NCBI GenBank assembly: GCA_036257535.1
Contig: DATAFJ010000167.1
Location: 1 to 61,098 of the forward strand
DNA length: 61,098 bases
Reading direction: 5' to 3'
Source of the DNA: DATAEE01 sp036257535
GTDB taxonomy: Bacteria > Acidobacteriota > Vicinamibacteria > Vicinamibacterales > 2-12-FULL-66-21
A model generated the notes under the pieces. It saw only the letters and a program-made list of their open reading frames with translations, made no database searches and was not told where the DNA came from. Shown piece by piece: positions 1 to 8,120 of this stretch. Made by a program: the position numbers and the translations under genes. Within the stretch, counting starts at the first letter, position 1. Each line of letters starts with the position of its first letter.

Positions 1-798
1 TGTCCGCCACCCCCGCCGCCGCAGACGCCGGCGACACCGATGCTCGTATCAGGCGCGCTTCGCGGCTCGCGCGCGTGCGGCAACTATCCGATTCATCAGA
101 GGACGCTGTCGTTCACGTGCGGCCCTCTGCCAACTACTGACACGACCGGCTGGCAGCTGAAGCCCCTCCTCAACCCGGCAAACAGCCAGGGCACGCAGTG
201 GCCGAACCGGGCCGTCGTCCTCACCGTCACGAGTGCGACCCAGACGAATCTCGCGCTGACGTACGTGACTGAGCTCGGAAACCGGTGGCGGATGTTCGGT
301 ATCCCGGACGGGCCGGGAGAGCCCGCGACAGTCACGGGCCGACATCAGTACGCGTGGGCTGCCTCGGACAATGGAACGACTAAGACGTGGACGCTGAAAT
401 TCTTGCTCGATACCTGCACGACGGACGTGGATGTGAGGATGGCCGCGACGAATTCAGCGGGCACGAGCTCCGAGCTCACAGCGATCCTGATGCGCGATCC
501 GAACGAGCTCGAGTGCATCTCGTCGGGCGGAGGCGGCGGCACCTGGAGCGCCACCGGCGCGAAGCCCGCGACGAGCTCGCCTAACAATTCCTGTCAGCTC
601 AAGTTCTTCGGCGTCTGCGAGAATTGCGCGAACGGCCATCCGCCGTCGATGAACCGGTGGTCGGGCGGTCAGTACTGCGACGAGGCGGAAGTCTGGGCGA
701 CGTACGGCTATACGGATCCGTTGATCAATCCGACGCCGAAGGCGCAGCTGTGCACGAAGCGTCTCGAGCCGAATCGGGAGAATTGCGAGATACCCTGA
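1..798 (+). CDS. Secreted Cys-rich protein, 3' end only
   Basis: The reading frame is open from the first base of the window, so the true start lies upstream. The visible part begins with a proline run (CPPPPPPQTPATP), which looks like a linker, followed by about 250 residues rich in Thr, Ser and Asn. The last 70 residues hold several cysteines (SCQLKFFGVCENCANG and later C residues), which suits a disulphide-bonded extracellular or surface protein. I do not recognise a family. A Gly-rich run (SSGGGGGTW) separates the two halves. The gene ends with TGA at 796-798 and nothing clear follows for 240 bases. Being secreted is inferred from composition only. Confidence 0.55.
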   Translation, partial: CPPPPPPQTPATPMLVSGALRGSRACGNYPIHQRTLSFTCGPLPTTDTTGWQLKPLLNPANSQGTQWPNRAVVLTVTSATQTNLALTYVTELGNRWRMFGIPDGPGEPATVTGRHQYAWAASDNGTTKTWTLKFLLDTCTTDVDVRMAATNSAGTSSELTAILMRDPNELECISSGGGGGTWSATGAKPATSSPNNSCQLKFFGVCENCANGHPPSMNRWSGGQYCDEAEVWATYGYTDPLINPTPKAQLCTKRLEPNRENCEIP

Positions 799-1040
799 TC
801 TATCCTATCGAGCCCTATCGTCCAGCATGCTGTTGATTGACTCGTCGCTGCCGGCGCCGCGGATCGCGGCGCGCAGGGGGGCGGGAATCGTGGTCATGCT
901 CGGCGAGAACCTCGTCACCGGCATCAGCGGCGCGGGACAGATATGCGCCCAAGATGGACTTCGAAGGGCCGGCGCTGCCATTCGACAGAGCCCGAGGCGC
1001 AGCGACGACTGCCGTTCGCGCAATCCAGTTGAGCTGAGCG

Positions 1041-1688
1041 ATGTCAGCCGGCGGTCCGTTCACCTTATCCGCCGATCTCGCCGCCATCGTGCGTCCCGGA
1101 GTTCTGTGGTGGCGGAATGCCACGGTGACCGAGCATCTGGCCGCACTCGACACACTGCTGGCCGAGGCCGAAACGGCTCTGAGGACGCACCCGCCCGCCG
1201 ACACGGCGGCCGTGCGCGCCATGTACAAACGGGTCGGCCTCGATCCGACGAAAACGCGGCCCTCGAGCGAGGCGCTGCTGCGGCGCATCCTCAAAGGCGG
1301 CGCCATTCCGCGAATCAACACGATGGTGGACGTCATAAACTGGTGCTCGGTGGAGTTCCAGTTGCCGTACGGACTCTACGATCGCTCGTCCGTCCGCGGA
1401 GTTCCGACCTTGCGCCTCGGCCGCCCGGGCGAAGAATACGCGGGCATTCGCAAGGACACGGTGCATGTTGCCGGGCGGATCACCCTGGCCGATGACGAAG
1501 GGCCATTCGGGAATCCGACGTCCGACTCGGCCCGCACCATGGTCACGACCGCGACGACCGACGCGCTGGTGGTCGTCTACGCGCCCGTCGCATTTCCACG
1601 ACCGGAGCTCGAGCGTGTGCTGCAGGTGACCGCCGGCAGAATCGCGCGCGTGTGCGGCGGCCACGAATCCGGCAGAGCGGTCATGTAG
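1041..1688 (+). CDS. B3/B4 tRNA-binding-domain protein (PheT-like editing domain)
   Basis: The 215-residue protein resembles the stand-alone B3/B4 domain found in the beta subunit of phenylalanyl-tRNA synthetase, where it recognises and deacylates mischarged tRNA. Typical stretches are MYKRVGLDPTKTRPSSEAL, the ILKGG turn followed by IPRINTMVDVINWCS, and the late LADDEGPFGNPTSDS segment. Free-standing relatives are thought to act as trans-editing factors or to bind aminoacyl-tRNA, but their substrates are mostly unknown. Start is the ATG at 1041, with only a weak purine stretch (GAGCTGAG) ahead. It is a cytoplasmic, single-gene unit, converging on the small DUF4242 gene. The family call is fairly secure; the exact role is inferred. 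Confidence 0.8.
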   Translation: MSAGGPFTLSADLAAIVRPGVLWWRNATVTEHLAALDTLLAEAETALRTHPPADTAAVRAMYKRVGLDPTKTRPSSEALLRRILKGGAIPRINTMVDVINWCSVEFQLPYGLYDRSSVRGVPTLRLGRPGEEYAGIRKDTVHVAGRITLADDEGPFGNPTSDSARTMVTTATTDALVVVYAPVAFPRPELERVLQVTAGRIARVCGGHESGRAVM

Positions 1689-1720
1689 CGCTGTAGAAGC
1701 GCTGAGGGCGAGCTCGGCTC

Positions 1721-1990
1721 TCAGGCCTGCGGGGTCAGGTCCATCGCCTCCGTGATCTTCGTGAACGGAATATTCGCCTTCCGGTTCACTTCCTCCACGT
1801 CGTTCGGGTTCGACGCCTCGAACAGGCACATGCAGCGCTGATCGCCCGGCACGAACGTGCTCCGGATGTAGCGCACCTGCTTCCCTTCGCGTGTCATGCT
1901 CTCGCTCGTGGCGATCGCCGCTTTCTGCGCCGCCGCGAGCTGCTCCATCTTGATGCCTGGAAGATTGCGCTCGACCATGTAAACAGCCAT
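1721..1990 (-). CDS. DUF4242 (SCO4226-type nickel-binding) protein
   Basis: This 89-residue cytoplasmic protein begins MAVYMVERNLPGI and contains IRSTFVPGDQRCMCLFEA, both hallmarks of DUF4242. The family's characterised member, SCO4226 of Streptomyces, has a ferredoxin-like fold and binds nickel. The single CMC pair and the VPGD turn are visible. The start ATG at 1990 is preceded on the minus strand by a clear GGAGG (CAGGAGGTCTCC). It stands alone, convergent with the B3/B4 gene. Metal binding here is inference from the family. Confidence 0.85.
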   Translation of the reverse strand: MAVYMVERNLPGIKMEQLAAAQKAAIATSESMTREGKQVRYIRSTFVPGDQRCMCLFEASNPNDVEEVNRKANIPFTKITEAMDLTPQA

Positions 1991-2097
1991 GGAGACCTCC
2001 TGGTGAGACGGCCAAGCTACGCTCGTGCGTGGCCGGTGTCAATGCGGGAGAATGGTAGAGAAGATGAGCTCCGCTCGAACAGCACGATAATCGTGAG

Positions 2098-3246
2098 ATG
2101 TCGCGCATCATTCTTGGCTTCACGATGCTGACCGCGCTGGGCGCGCAGCAAGCACCACCGCGTGAGCCCGTCGTCCAGTCCGTCGACCTGCTCGTGCCGT
2201 TCGCCCCTGTGATGTTCAAGCAGTCGGGCAGCCTTCAACTCGCCTACGAGCTTCACGTCACGAACTTTCTTTCAGTGGACGTCTCCCTGAACGCCGTGAA
2301 GGTCAGAGGGGTCGACGGGCAGACGCTCGCGGAGTACAGGGCCGACGACCTGCAGCGGCTGGTGGTTCGACCGGGGCTTCGACACGATCACGCCACACCA
2401 CACGTCCTTGGTGCCGGCGCGCGCGCCGTGGTCAATTTCTGGATCGCGTTGGCGGCCGGGTCGCCGCCCCCGAAGTCCGTGGAACACGTCGTGGACCTGG
2501 ACGTCCTCCGCCCGGCAGGATCCCTTGGAACCGTGGTTGAAGGCGGCGCCTCGGCGGTTGCGTCGCGGGCCGTCGCGACGCTGGACCCGCCGCTCGGCGG
2601 CGGTCCGTGGGTGGCGATCTACGACCCGCTGCTGAAGGGAGGACATCGAACAGCTATCTATACGGTTGGCGGGCGCGCGCGAATTCCAGGACGGTTCGCC
2701 ATCGACTTCATCGCGCTTCCGCCGGCCGGCGTCATGGTGCGCAATCCAGCTGTCCGTCCCGAGAACCGGAACGGCTTCGGCTCCGATGTGCTCGCAGTGG
2801 CCGATGGCACAGTGGTCGCCGCGCTCGACGACACGCCTGACGAGACGCCAAAGCCCGTCCCCGTTGAGCAGGCGAGCGGCAATTACGTAGCCATCGACCT
2901 CGGCGACAGGCGGTTCGCGTTCTACGAGCACCTTCAGCGAGGCAGCCTTGCTGTAAGGACCGGGCAGCGAGTGCTCCGCGGTCAGGTCATTGCAAGGCTC
3001 GGATCATCGGGCAGCACATCGATCGGGCCTCATCTGCACTTCCACGTGGCCGACGCGAACTCGCTGCTCGCCGCAGAAGGCCTGCCCTTCGCCTTCCGCG
3101 AGTTCGCGCATCTTGGCGAATTCGCATCGATCGATGCACTCGTCAGCGGGGAGAGGCCGTCTTTAGCAGCGGGCGACCGACGAGCTGAGGTCGAACGTCC
3201 GGCACCGAACTCCATCGTGCGGTTCCCCTCATCCCACCGTCCGTAA
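2098..3246 (+). CDS. M23-like (LytM-type) metallopeptidase, exported
   Basis: A short hydrophobic leader (residues 1-15) suggests export. Residues 25-180 form a beta-rich N-terminal region of unknown role. The C-terminal LytM/M23 domain spans about residues 210-340, with DVLAVADGTVVAA, the histidine strand FAFYEHLQ, the VLRGQVIARLGSSG turn and the HLHFHV zinc motif. M23 enzymes cut peptidoglycan cross-bridges. The first metal ligand of the usual HxxxD motif is not seen: the aspartate of FGSDV is there, but the position four residues before it is glycine. The enzyme may therefore be non-catalytic or use another ligand. The next gene starts four bases after its stop, so the two were probably co-transcribed. 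Confidence 0.8.
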   Translation: MSRIILGFTMLTALGAQQAPPREPVVQSVDLLVPFAPVMFKQSGSLQLAYELHVTNFLSVDVSLNAVKVRGVDGQTLAEYRADDLQRLVVRPGLRHDHATPHVLGAGARAVVNFWIALAAGSPPPKSVEHVVDLDVLRPAGSLGTVVEGGASAVASRAVATLDPPLGGGPWVAIYDPLLKGGHRTAIYTVGGRARIPGRFAIDFIALPPAGVMVRNPAVRPENRNGFGSDVLAVADGTVVAALDDTPDETPKPVPVEQASGNYVAIDLGDRRFAFYEHLQRGSLAVRTGQRVLRGQVIARLGSSGSTSIGPHLHFHVADANSLLAAEGLPFAFREFAHLGEFASIDALVSGERPSLAAGDRRAEVERPAPNSIVRFPSSHRP

Positions 3247-3249
3247 AGG

Positions 3250-3544
3250 ATGATTTCGCTGCCGCGACTCGACTACGCCGGGCCCGCGACGCGCACGATC
3301 GAAGCCGGGTGCCTTTTTGGCGCGGCTACGCTGCTCATCGTCAACGTGATCCGGCTGACAGGGACGCGCGCCCTGCTCCGCTGGTGGGTGCCACTCGTCG
3401 CCATCGCCGCGGCCCTGGTCGCCGACCTGACGTCCCGCCTCGTTCACTGGACCGCCGACACCTGGGGACGCGAGTCGATGCCGGTCATCGGCCGGCGCTT
3501 CCTGTGCCCGTTCCGGGTGCATCACATCAACCCGGATGACTTCC
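3250..3544 (+). pseudogene. 5' half of a CarF/TMEM189-type plasmanylethanolamine desaturase, truncated
   Basis: Translation from ATG 3250 gives two hydrophobic segments and then ADLTSRLVHWTADTWG and FRVHHINPDDF, the first two histidine motifs of the lipid desaturase domain (CarF/TMEM189/PEDS1). In Myxococcus and animals this family makes the vinyl-ether bond of plasmalogens. Similarity stops at about codon 98, where the family normally continues with a second membrane region and further histidines. From here the DNA belongs to an unrelated gene (next entry) and the frame runs into nonsense ending at 3741. Half the di-iron ligands are missing, so a working enzyme is not possible. The junction is around 3537-3548. 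Confidence 0.75.
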
Positions 3545-4456
3545 TCGTCAGCCCTCGAAGGCAGCGTGCGCCGCTCGGGCGATCGCATCCGCGTGACGGC
3601 GCAGCTTATCTCGGCTGCCGACGGCACGCACACGTGGTCGGAGCGGTTTCGATCGCGCGATGTCGGACGTGTTCGCGATCCAGGACGAGATCGCCCAGGC
3701 GATCGCGCCGGCGATGCGAGCCGCGGCCGATCGCGCGCTGACCCTCAACCCATCCGATCCGCAGCCACAGTTTTCTCGTGGGCTCCGTGGCGGCCGCGAA
3801 CGACTACAACTGGAACGAAGCGGCCGAGCGATTCCGCGCGGCGATGGACGCGCCGAACGTGTCAGCTGACGCCCGCTGGGCGCATGCGAGCCTGTACTTG
3901 AGCCCTCTAGGCCGCTTGACGGAATCCGCTGCCGAGATGGGGCGGGCTGTCGAGCAGGATCCGCTCAACGACGTGTGGCGCGCGGTGTGGTCGGCGCATC
4001 TGACGAACGCAGGTCAGGTCACACGCGCGATCGAAGAGGCACACACGGCGATCGAGCTGGACGAGGGCCATTTCACGCCGCATTTCATTCTCGGCCGAGG
4101 CATACCTGGCGGGCGGACGCCTCGAGGATGCGGCAGCCTCGTTCGAACGGGCGCACCGCATCGCGCCGTGGCATGCGACACCGGCCGGGCTGCTCGCCGG
4201 GTCGCTCTTCAGGCTGGGTGACACGGCCAGGGCCGCGGAGATCGCCGGTCAAATGGGTGACGATCCGCGCCCGCCATGGGGGCGCGTCGTCTATCACCTT
4301 CTTGGCTCTGACATCGACGCAGCCGCGGACTGGTACGGGCGAATGATCGAGCTCCGCGATCCGTTCGCGGTCGCCTACGCGCGCTCGCTAATCGTGAGGC
4401 CGCTGCGCGAGAGCGCGCGCTGGCCGAAGCTCGCAGCGGCGATGCATCTCCACTGA
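3545..4456 (+). pseudogene. Shattered TolB-N/TPR regulator gene (three frameshifts)
   Basis: Read in three successive frames, this stretch spells the C-terminal half of a family common in this kind of genome: a TolB-amino-terminal-like domain (ALEGSVRRSGDRIRVTAQL, DGTHTWSERF, then DVFAIQDEIAQAI) followed by TPRs (DYNWNEAAERFRAAM, AIEEAHTAIELDEGHF, GRLEDAAASFERAHRIAP). Frame changes fall near 3658 (one extra T before GATCGCGCG), near 3775 and near 4100. The stop is TGA at 4454-4456. Such proteins usually carry a kinase or winged-helix N-terminus, which is absent here; the remnant starts abruptly inside the CarF-like gene. The pieces are degraded beyond function. Confidence 0.75.
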
Positions 4457-4569
4457 TGAGCTGCAATTCGGCTGTGCCGCTGTAAGCTGGGAGCTCATCC
4501 CTTCGACCTGGGCAGCGCGGCCCCCCAAACCCCCGGCCGAGACCGCGTTCGGGTCGACTGGCGCGAGGT

Positions 4570-6783
4570 GTGGGCACGGTGACACTCGAATCGCGCATCG
4601 ATTCAGCGGAATCGGCACAGCGGCGGGCGGAGGTCGCGCGAGATCAGAGCGAGCGGCGCTATCGCCTTCTCGTCGAGCACAGTCTGGGACTGATCTGCGT
4701 TCATGATCTCGACGGCCGGCTCCTGTCGGTGAATCCGGCGGCCGCCCGCTCGCTGGGATACGAACCTGACGAAGGCACCGGAAGGAATCTGCGAGAGTTC
4801 CTGGCGCCGGAGACGCGTCACCTCTTCGACGATTACCTGCTGCGAATCCGGGAGAACGGCACCGACGGCGGTTTGATGCGCGTGTTGGCGAAGGACGGCT
4901 CCGAGCGGGTGTGGCTCTATCAGAACGTCCGGTACGAGGAGCCAGACGCGCCTCCGTACATCATCGGTCACGGCCTCGATATCACCGACCGCATTCGCGT
5001 CGAAAAGGCGCTGCGTCGGAGCCAGCAGGAATTGAAGCACGCATACGCCGAGCTGGACGCCCGCGTCCAGGACCGCACGGCGGAATTGCGCCACGCCAAC
5101 GACATGCTGGCGTTTCTCGCCACGGCAAGCGAGCAGCTGACTCGTGCGCTCGACTACGAGTCAACGCTCATCGGTCTGGCTTCCCTGCCGGTCCCGCTGC
5201 TGGCCGATTGGACCGTCATACACCTCGTCAACCAGGACGGAACCTTCCGGTCAATTGCCGGCAACCACTCCGACCCCGGCCTGGAGCCCTTCCTGCGGCA
5301 GCTGGCGGCCACACGCGATGTCGCGCTGCCTGCAACGTGCTGGGTAGCGCGCGCGATCGCGACGGCACAAAGGGATGTGATCTCCGACGCCGCCACCGAG
5401 CCTGGTTTCTTTCTGGGGCCGGGACCGCACGCTGAGCTGGCGTCCGAGCTCGGCCTTGGAAGCCTCGTCATCGTGCCGTTCCTGATGGCTGGCAAGAAAG
5501 GGGCGTTGTCGCTCGTGTCCTCCAAACCGCATCGATTTCCGCCGTCGGACGTCGCCGTGATTGAGGACCTGGTGAGGCGGTTTCAGGTGGCCAGCGATCG
5601 GGTCCAACTGTACAGAGAAGCCCAGGACGCCAATCGCCTGAAGGAGGAGTTTCTGGCGACGCTGTCGCACGAGCTGCGCACGCCGGTCAACGCCATCCTG
5701 GGTTGGGCTCGAATTCTCCGGACGCGTCCGCTGGAAGGCAGCACCCTCCAGGCTGTCGAAGTGATCGAGCGAAACGCCAAGGCACAAACACGATTGATCG
5801 AGGACATGCTCGACGTCTCCCGAATCGTCACCGGGAAGCTGACGTTCAATGTGGAGACGCTCGACCTGGCGACGGTCATCGGCGCCGCGCTCGATTCCGT
5901 GCGGCCCGCCGCTCAGGCAAAGAATATCCAGCTGGTCGAGCAGGTCGACCCGACGACCAGCCCGATTCAGGGAGACGCCCAGCGTCTCCAGCAGGTGATC
6001 TGGAATCTGCTGGCCAACGCCATCAAGTTCACCCCGCCGGGTGGGATCGCCAGGATCGCGCTCAAGGGATCACGGAGCCGGGTCGAGGTCACGGTGAGCG
6101 ATACGGGAGCCGGAATTCGGAGAGAAGTCCTTCCGTTCGTGTTCGATCGCTTCCGGCAGGCGGATTCGTCCACGACGCGTTCGCACGGCGGCCTGGGGCT
6201 GGGGCTGGCCATCGTCCGCCATGTCATCGAGCTGCACGGCGGGACCGTCGAAGCGCACAGCGCCGGCGAGGGAAAAGGAGCGACCTTCAGGCTCGAGCTG
6301 CCGGTCCGCGACGTGTCGATCCCCGGCGGCACGGAACGCCGGCCCGTGGGGGACGAAGCCGCCCTGGCAGGCGCCTGGGAGCCGCTGCTTCGGGGCCGCC
6401 GTGTTCTGGTGGTCGATGATCATGCCGACGCCCGTCAGCTCATTGGCGGCATTCTCGAGGCATCCGGCGCCTCCGTAATCACGTCCGCCTCGAGCCGCGA
6501 AGCCTTCGATGCCCTCACGCGGTCGGCGCCCGACGTCCTGATTGCCGACATCGGGTTGCCGGAGGAGGACGGTTACGCGCTCATTCGCCGCATTCGGAAC
6601 CTGGATCCGGAGCACGGCGGCCGGATCCCCGCAATTGCCCTGACCGCCTACGCGCGAACCGAGGACAGAGATCGCGCCCTGGCCGCCGGTTTTCAGCGAC
6701 ACGTTGCGAAGCCTGTCGAGCCCCACGCGCTCGTGAGAATCGTCGCGTCGACGCTCGAGGAGCAAGCGACGAATATCGGCTGA
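4570..6783 (+). CDS. Hybrid sensor histidine kinase (PAS-GAF-HisKA-HATPase-REC)
   Basis: This 737-residue cytoplasmic protein has a PAS domain (about 30-143), a coiled coil (143-175), a GAF-like domain (180-350), HisKA with phospho-acceptor His367 in LSHELRTP, and HATPase_c with N box (WNLLANAIKFTPP), G1 (DTGAG), F (FVFDRFRQ) and G2 (GGLGLGLAI). A C-terminal receiver domain has acceptor Asp660 in LIADIGLPEEDG. No membrane segment is present, so the signal is probably intracellular. The start is GTG at 4570, just after a GCGAGG stretch. It has no adjacent response regulator; a His-Asp relay to a remote partner is likely. The output is unknown. Confidence 0.93.
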   Translation: MGTVTLESRIDSAESAQRRAEVARDQSERRYRLLVEHSLGLICVHDLDGRLLSVNPAAARSLGYEPDEGTGRNLREFLAPETRHLFDDYLLRIRENGTDGGLMRVLAKDGSERVWLYQNVRYEEPDAPPYIIGHGLDITDRIRVEKALRRSQQELKHAYAELDARVQDRTAELRHANDMLAFLATASEQLTRALDYESTLIGLASLPVPLLADWTVIHLVNQDGTFRSIAGNHSDPGLEPFLRQLAATRDVALPATCWVARAIATAQRDVISDAATEPGFFLGPGPHAELASELGLGSLVIVPFLMAGKKGALSLVSSKPHRFPPSDVAVIEDLVRRFQVASDRVQLYREAQDANRLKEEFLATLSHELRTPVNAILGWARILRTRPLEGSTLQAVEVIERNAKAQTRLIEDMLDVSRIVTGKLTFNVETLDLATVIGAALDSVRPAAQAKNIQLVEQVDPTTSPIQGDAQRLQQVIWNLLANAIKFTPPGGIARIALKGSRSRVEVTVSDTGAGIRREVLPFVFDRFRQADSSTTRSHGGLGLGLAIVRHVIELHGGTVEAHSAGEGKGATFRLELPVRDVSIPGGTERRPVGDEAALAGAWEPLLRGRRVLVVDDHADARQLIGGILEASGASVITSASSREAFDALTRSAPDVLIADIGLPEEDGYALIRRIRNLDPEHGGRIPAIALTAYARTEDRDRALAAGFQRHVAKPVEPHALVRIVASTLEEQATNIG

Positions 6784-6914
6784 TGCGGAAGTTTCGGAGG
6801 TCAGCTCTGACCAGTTCCAGCTGCGCCTGCATCTGATGAGCGAGTCAAGCAGGAGAACTACCGCCTGGCCCCGGTCCCCTTCGTGTGTCCCGACGCTCGG
6901 CCGAGCCAGTGATC

Positions 6915-7349
6915 CTAACGCCTGCCCCAGGACAGCACTTCCAGTCGAACGCGTGCACGACCCTGCTGGATAAACCTCAGGACTTCCGCCGCCCTGCGAG
7001 ACACGTCAATGACGACACCCTCGGCCCGAAGGCGTCGTGCCGGGCCGCGATCCACGATCCGCACGCTCGTCGACCGGCCGTTCGCCAGGTTCGTGACCCT
7101 AAGCAGAGTGCCGAACGGATAGCTGGGATGGGCCGCGACCATCGCGTTCATGTCGAACCGGATGCCGCTGGCGGTTATCCTGCCGTGGAATTCCTCACCG
7201 TAGTAGGACGCCAGGCCTTCTCGGGTCTCGAGAATCCTCGGCATGCCGCCGCGCACTGCCGCAGGGGCCCGCGCGGCGCAACCTGAAAGACACGCAGCCA
7301 GACTCACGATCACGACGGCGACGGATCGTTGCATGCGCTGCGGAGCCAT
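6915..7349 (-). CDS. rlpA: RlpA-like septal ring lytic transglycosylase (lipoprotein)
   Basis: This 144-residue protein has a lipoprotein signal (VVIVSLAACLSGCA; lipobox cysteine near residue 24) and a compact double-psi beta-barrel. RlpA motifs are visible: GLASYYGEEFHGRITASG, PFGTLLRVTNLANGRS, VRIVDRGPA and the IDVSRRAAEVL helix, including the catalytic-type Asp in DRGP. RlpA enzymes cleave glycan strands lacking stem peptides at the septum and cell poles. There is no C-terminal SPOR domain, so septal targeting would need another means. Many short RlpA homologues are like this. It is a single gene, convergent with the histidine kinase. Confidence 0.92.
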   Translation of the reverse strand: MAPQRMQRSVAVVIVSLAACLSGCAARAPAAVRGGMPRILETREGLASYYGEEFHGRITASGIRFDMNAMVAAHPSYPFGTLLRVTNLANGRSTSVRIVDRGPARRLRAEGVVIDVSRRAAEVLRFIQQGRARVRLEVLSWGRR

Positions 7350-8120
7350 CGGCCGATCGATTATCGAGCTTAGGTGATCGGACTATGCGCTGACGCGGCT
7401 CGACTTCTTCCACGCGGTGGAGCGGATGATCACTGCGGTGACCGGCGCGCGGCCGCGAGCCGACGAGAAGGACGCGGAGCGAAGCGGAGGGCGCAGAGAC
7501 GTACTGAACGCAGAGATCGCCAAGGCCCAGAGGAACTCGCGTAACTACGCCGGACTCTTCAGCGCGTTCGTCTCGGCCCAGCGGCGGTTGCTGTCGCGCC
7601 ACCACTGATGCACGAGCTCCACGGCCGAAGCTGAGAAGATCGACACGTCCTCGCCGGACGGGCCGGCAGTCGAATGGACAGAGGACTCAGATCCCACCGA
7701 CTCACCGCCGCCGATTTCCTGCTTTTCGTTCACTAAAACCCCCAGCCGCAGATCACGCGGAATACGCCGAATAGGAGCCTGCCGCGCCGTAGCGCAAAGC
7801 GCGGAGGCGGGCTGGGGTGTGCGTGCGCACTGGCTACAACAGACGTACCACTTCTGCACGGTTTGACAGTAGGACGGCCGACTAAGTGCTCGAGACTCGC
7901 GACGAGCGATGACCATTCGACCAAGAATCACGCGCTCAGGCAGTTGCCCGCACGGCTGAGCCGTATCGGCGTCAGACCTGGACGCTTAATCGCGAGACAG
8001 TGTGCGGAAACCGCGGTCGAGCTCAGCGACAGATCTGTCGCCCGGTTACAACGTTGCCCACGCGACGGCTGGCCGAGCCGGGCGTGCGGTGCCATATAGT
8101 TGTCTCCCTTCGGGACTGCG
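7350..8120. other. 770-base gap with a possible gene remnant and no convincing gene
   Basis: From 7379 to 7608 one plus-strand frame spells a short plausible tail (RLDFFHAVERMITAVTGA), with no upstream start and a TGA just before it. It may be the end of a lost gene. Bases 7470-7525 carry the degenerate CGCAGAG words seen elsewhere in the window. Bases 7610-8120 show no open frame with familiar protein character. The leader of the Ser/Thr kinase lies at the right end. Confidence 0.4.

Noticed and set aside
815..1336. 173-codon minus-strand and 222-codon plus-strand frames before the B3/B4 gene
   Set aside because: Both overlap the B3/B4 coding region in other frames and show no motif; the 799-1040 gap itself has no convincing gene.
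7545..7931. 128-codon minus-strand frame
   Set aside because: Composition is irregular with no family resemblance and no ribosome site; more likely chance in a decayed gap.
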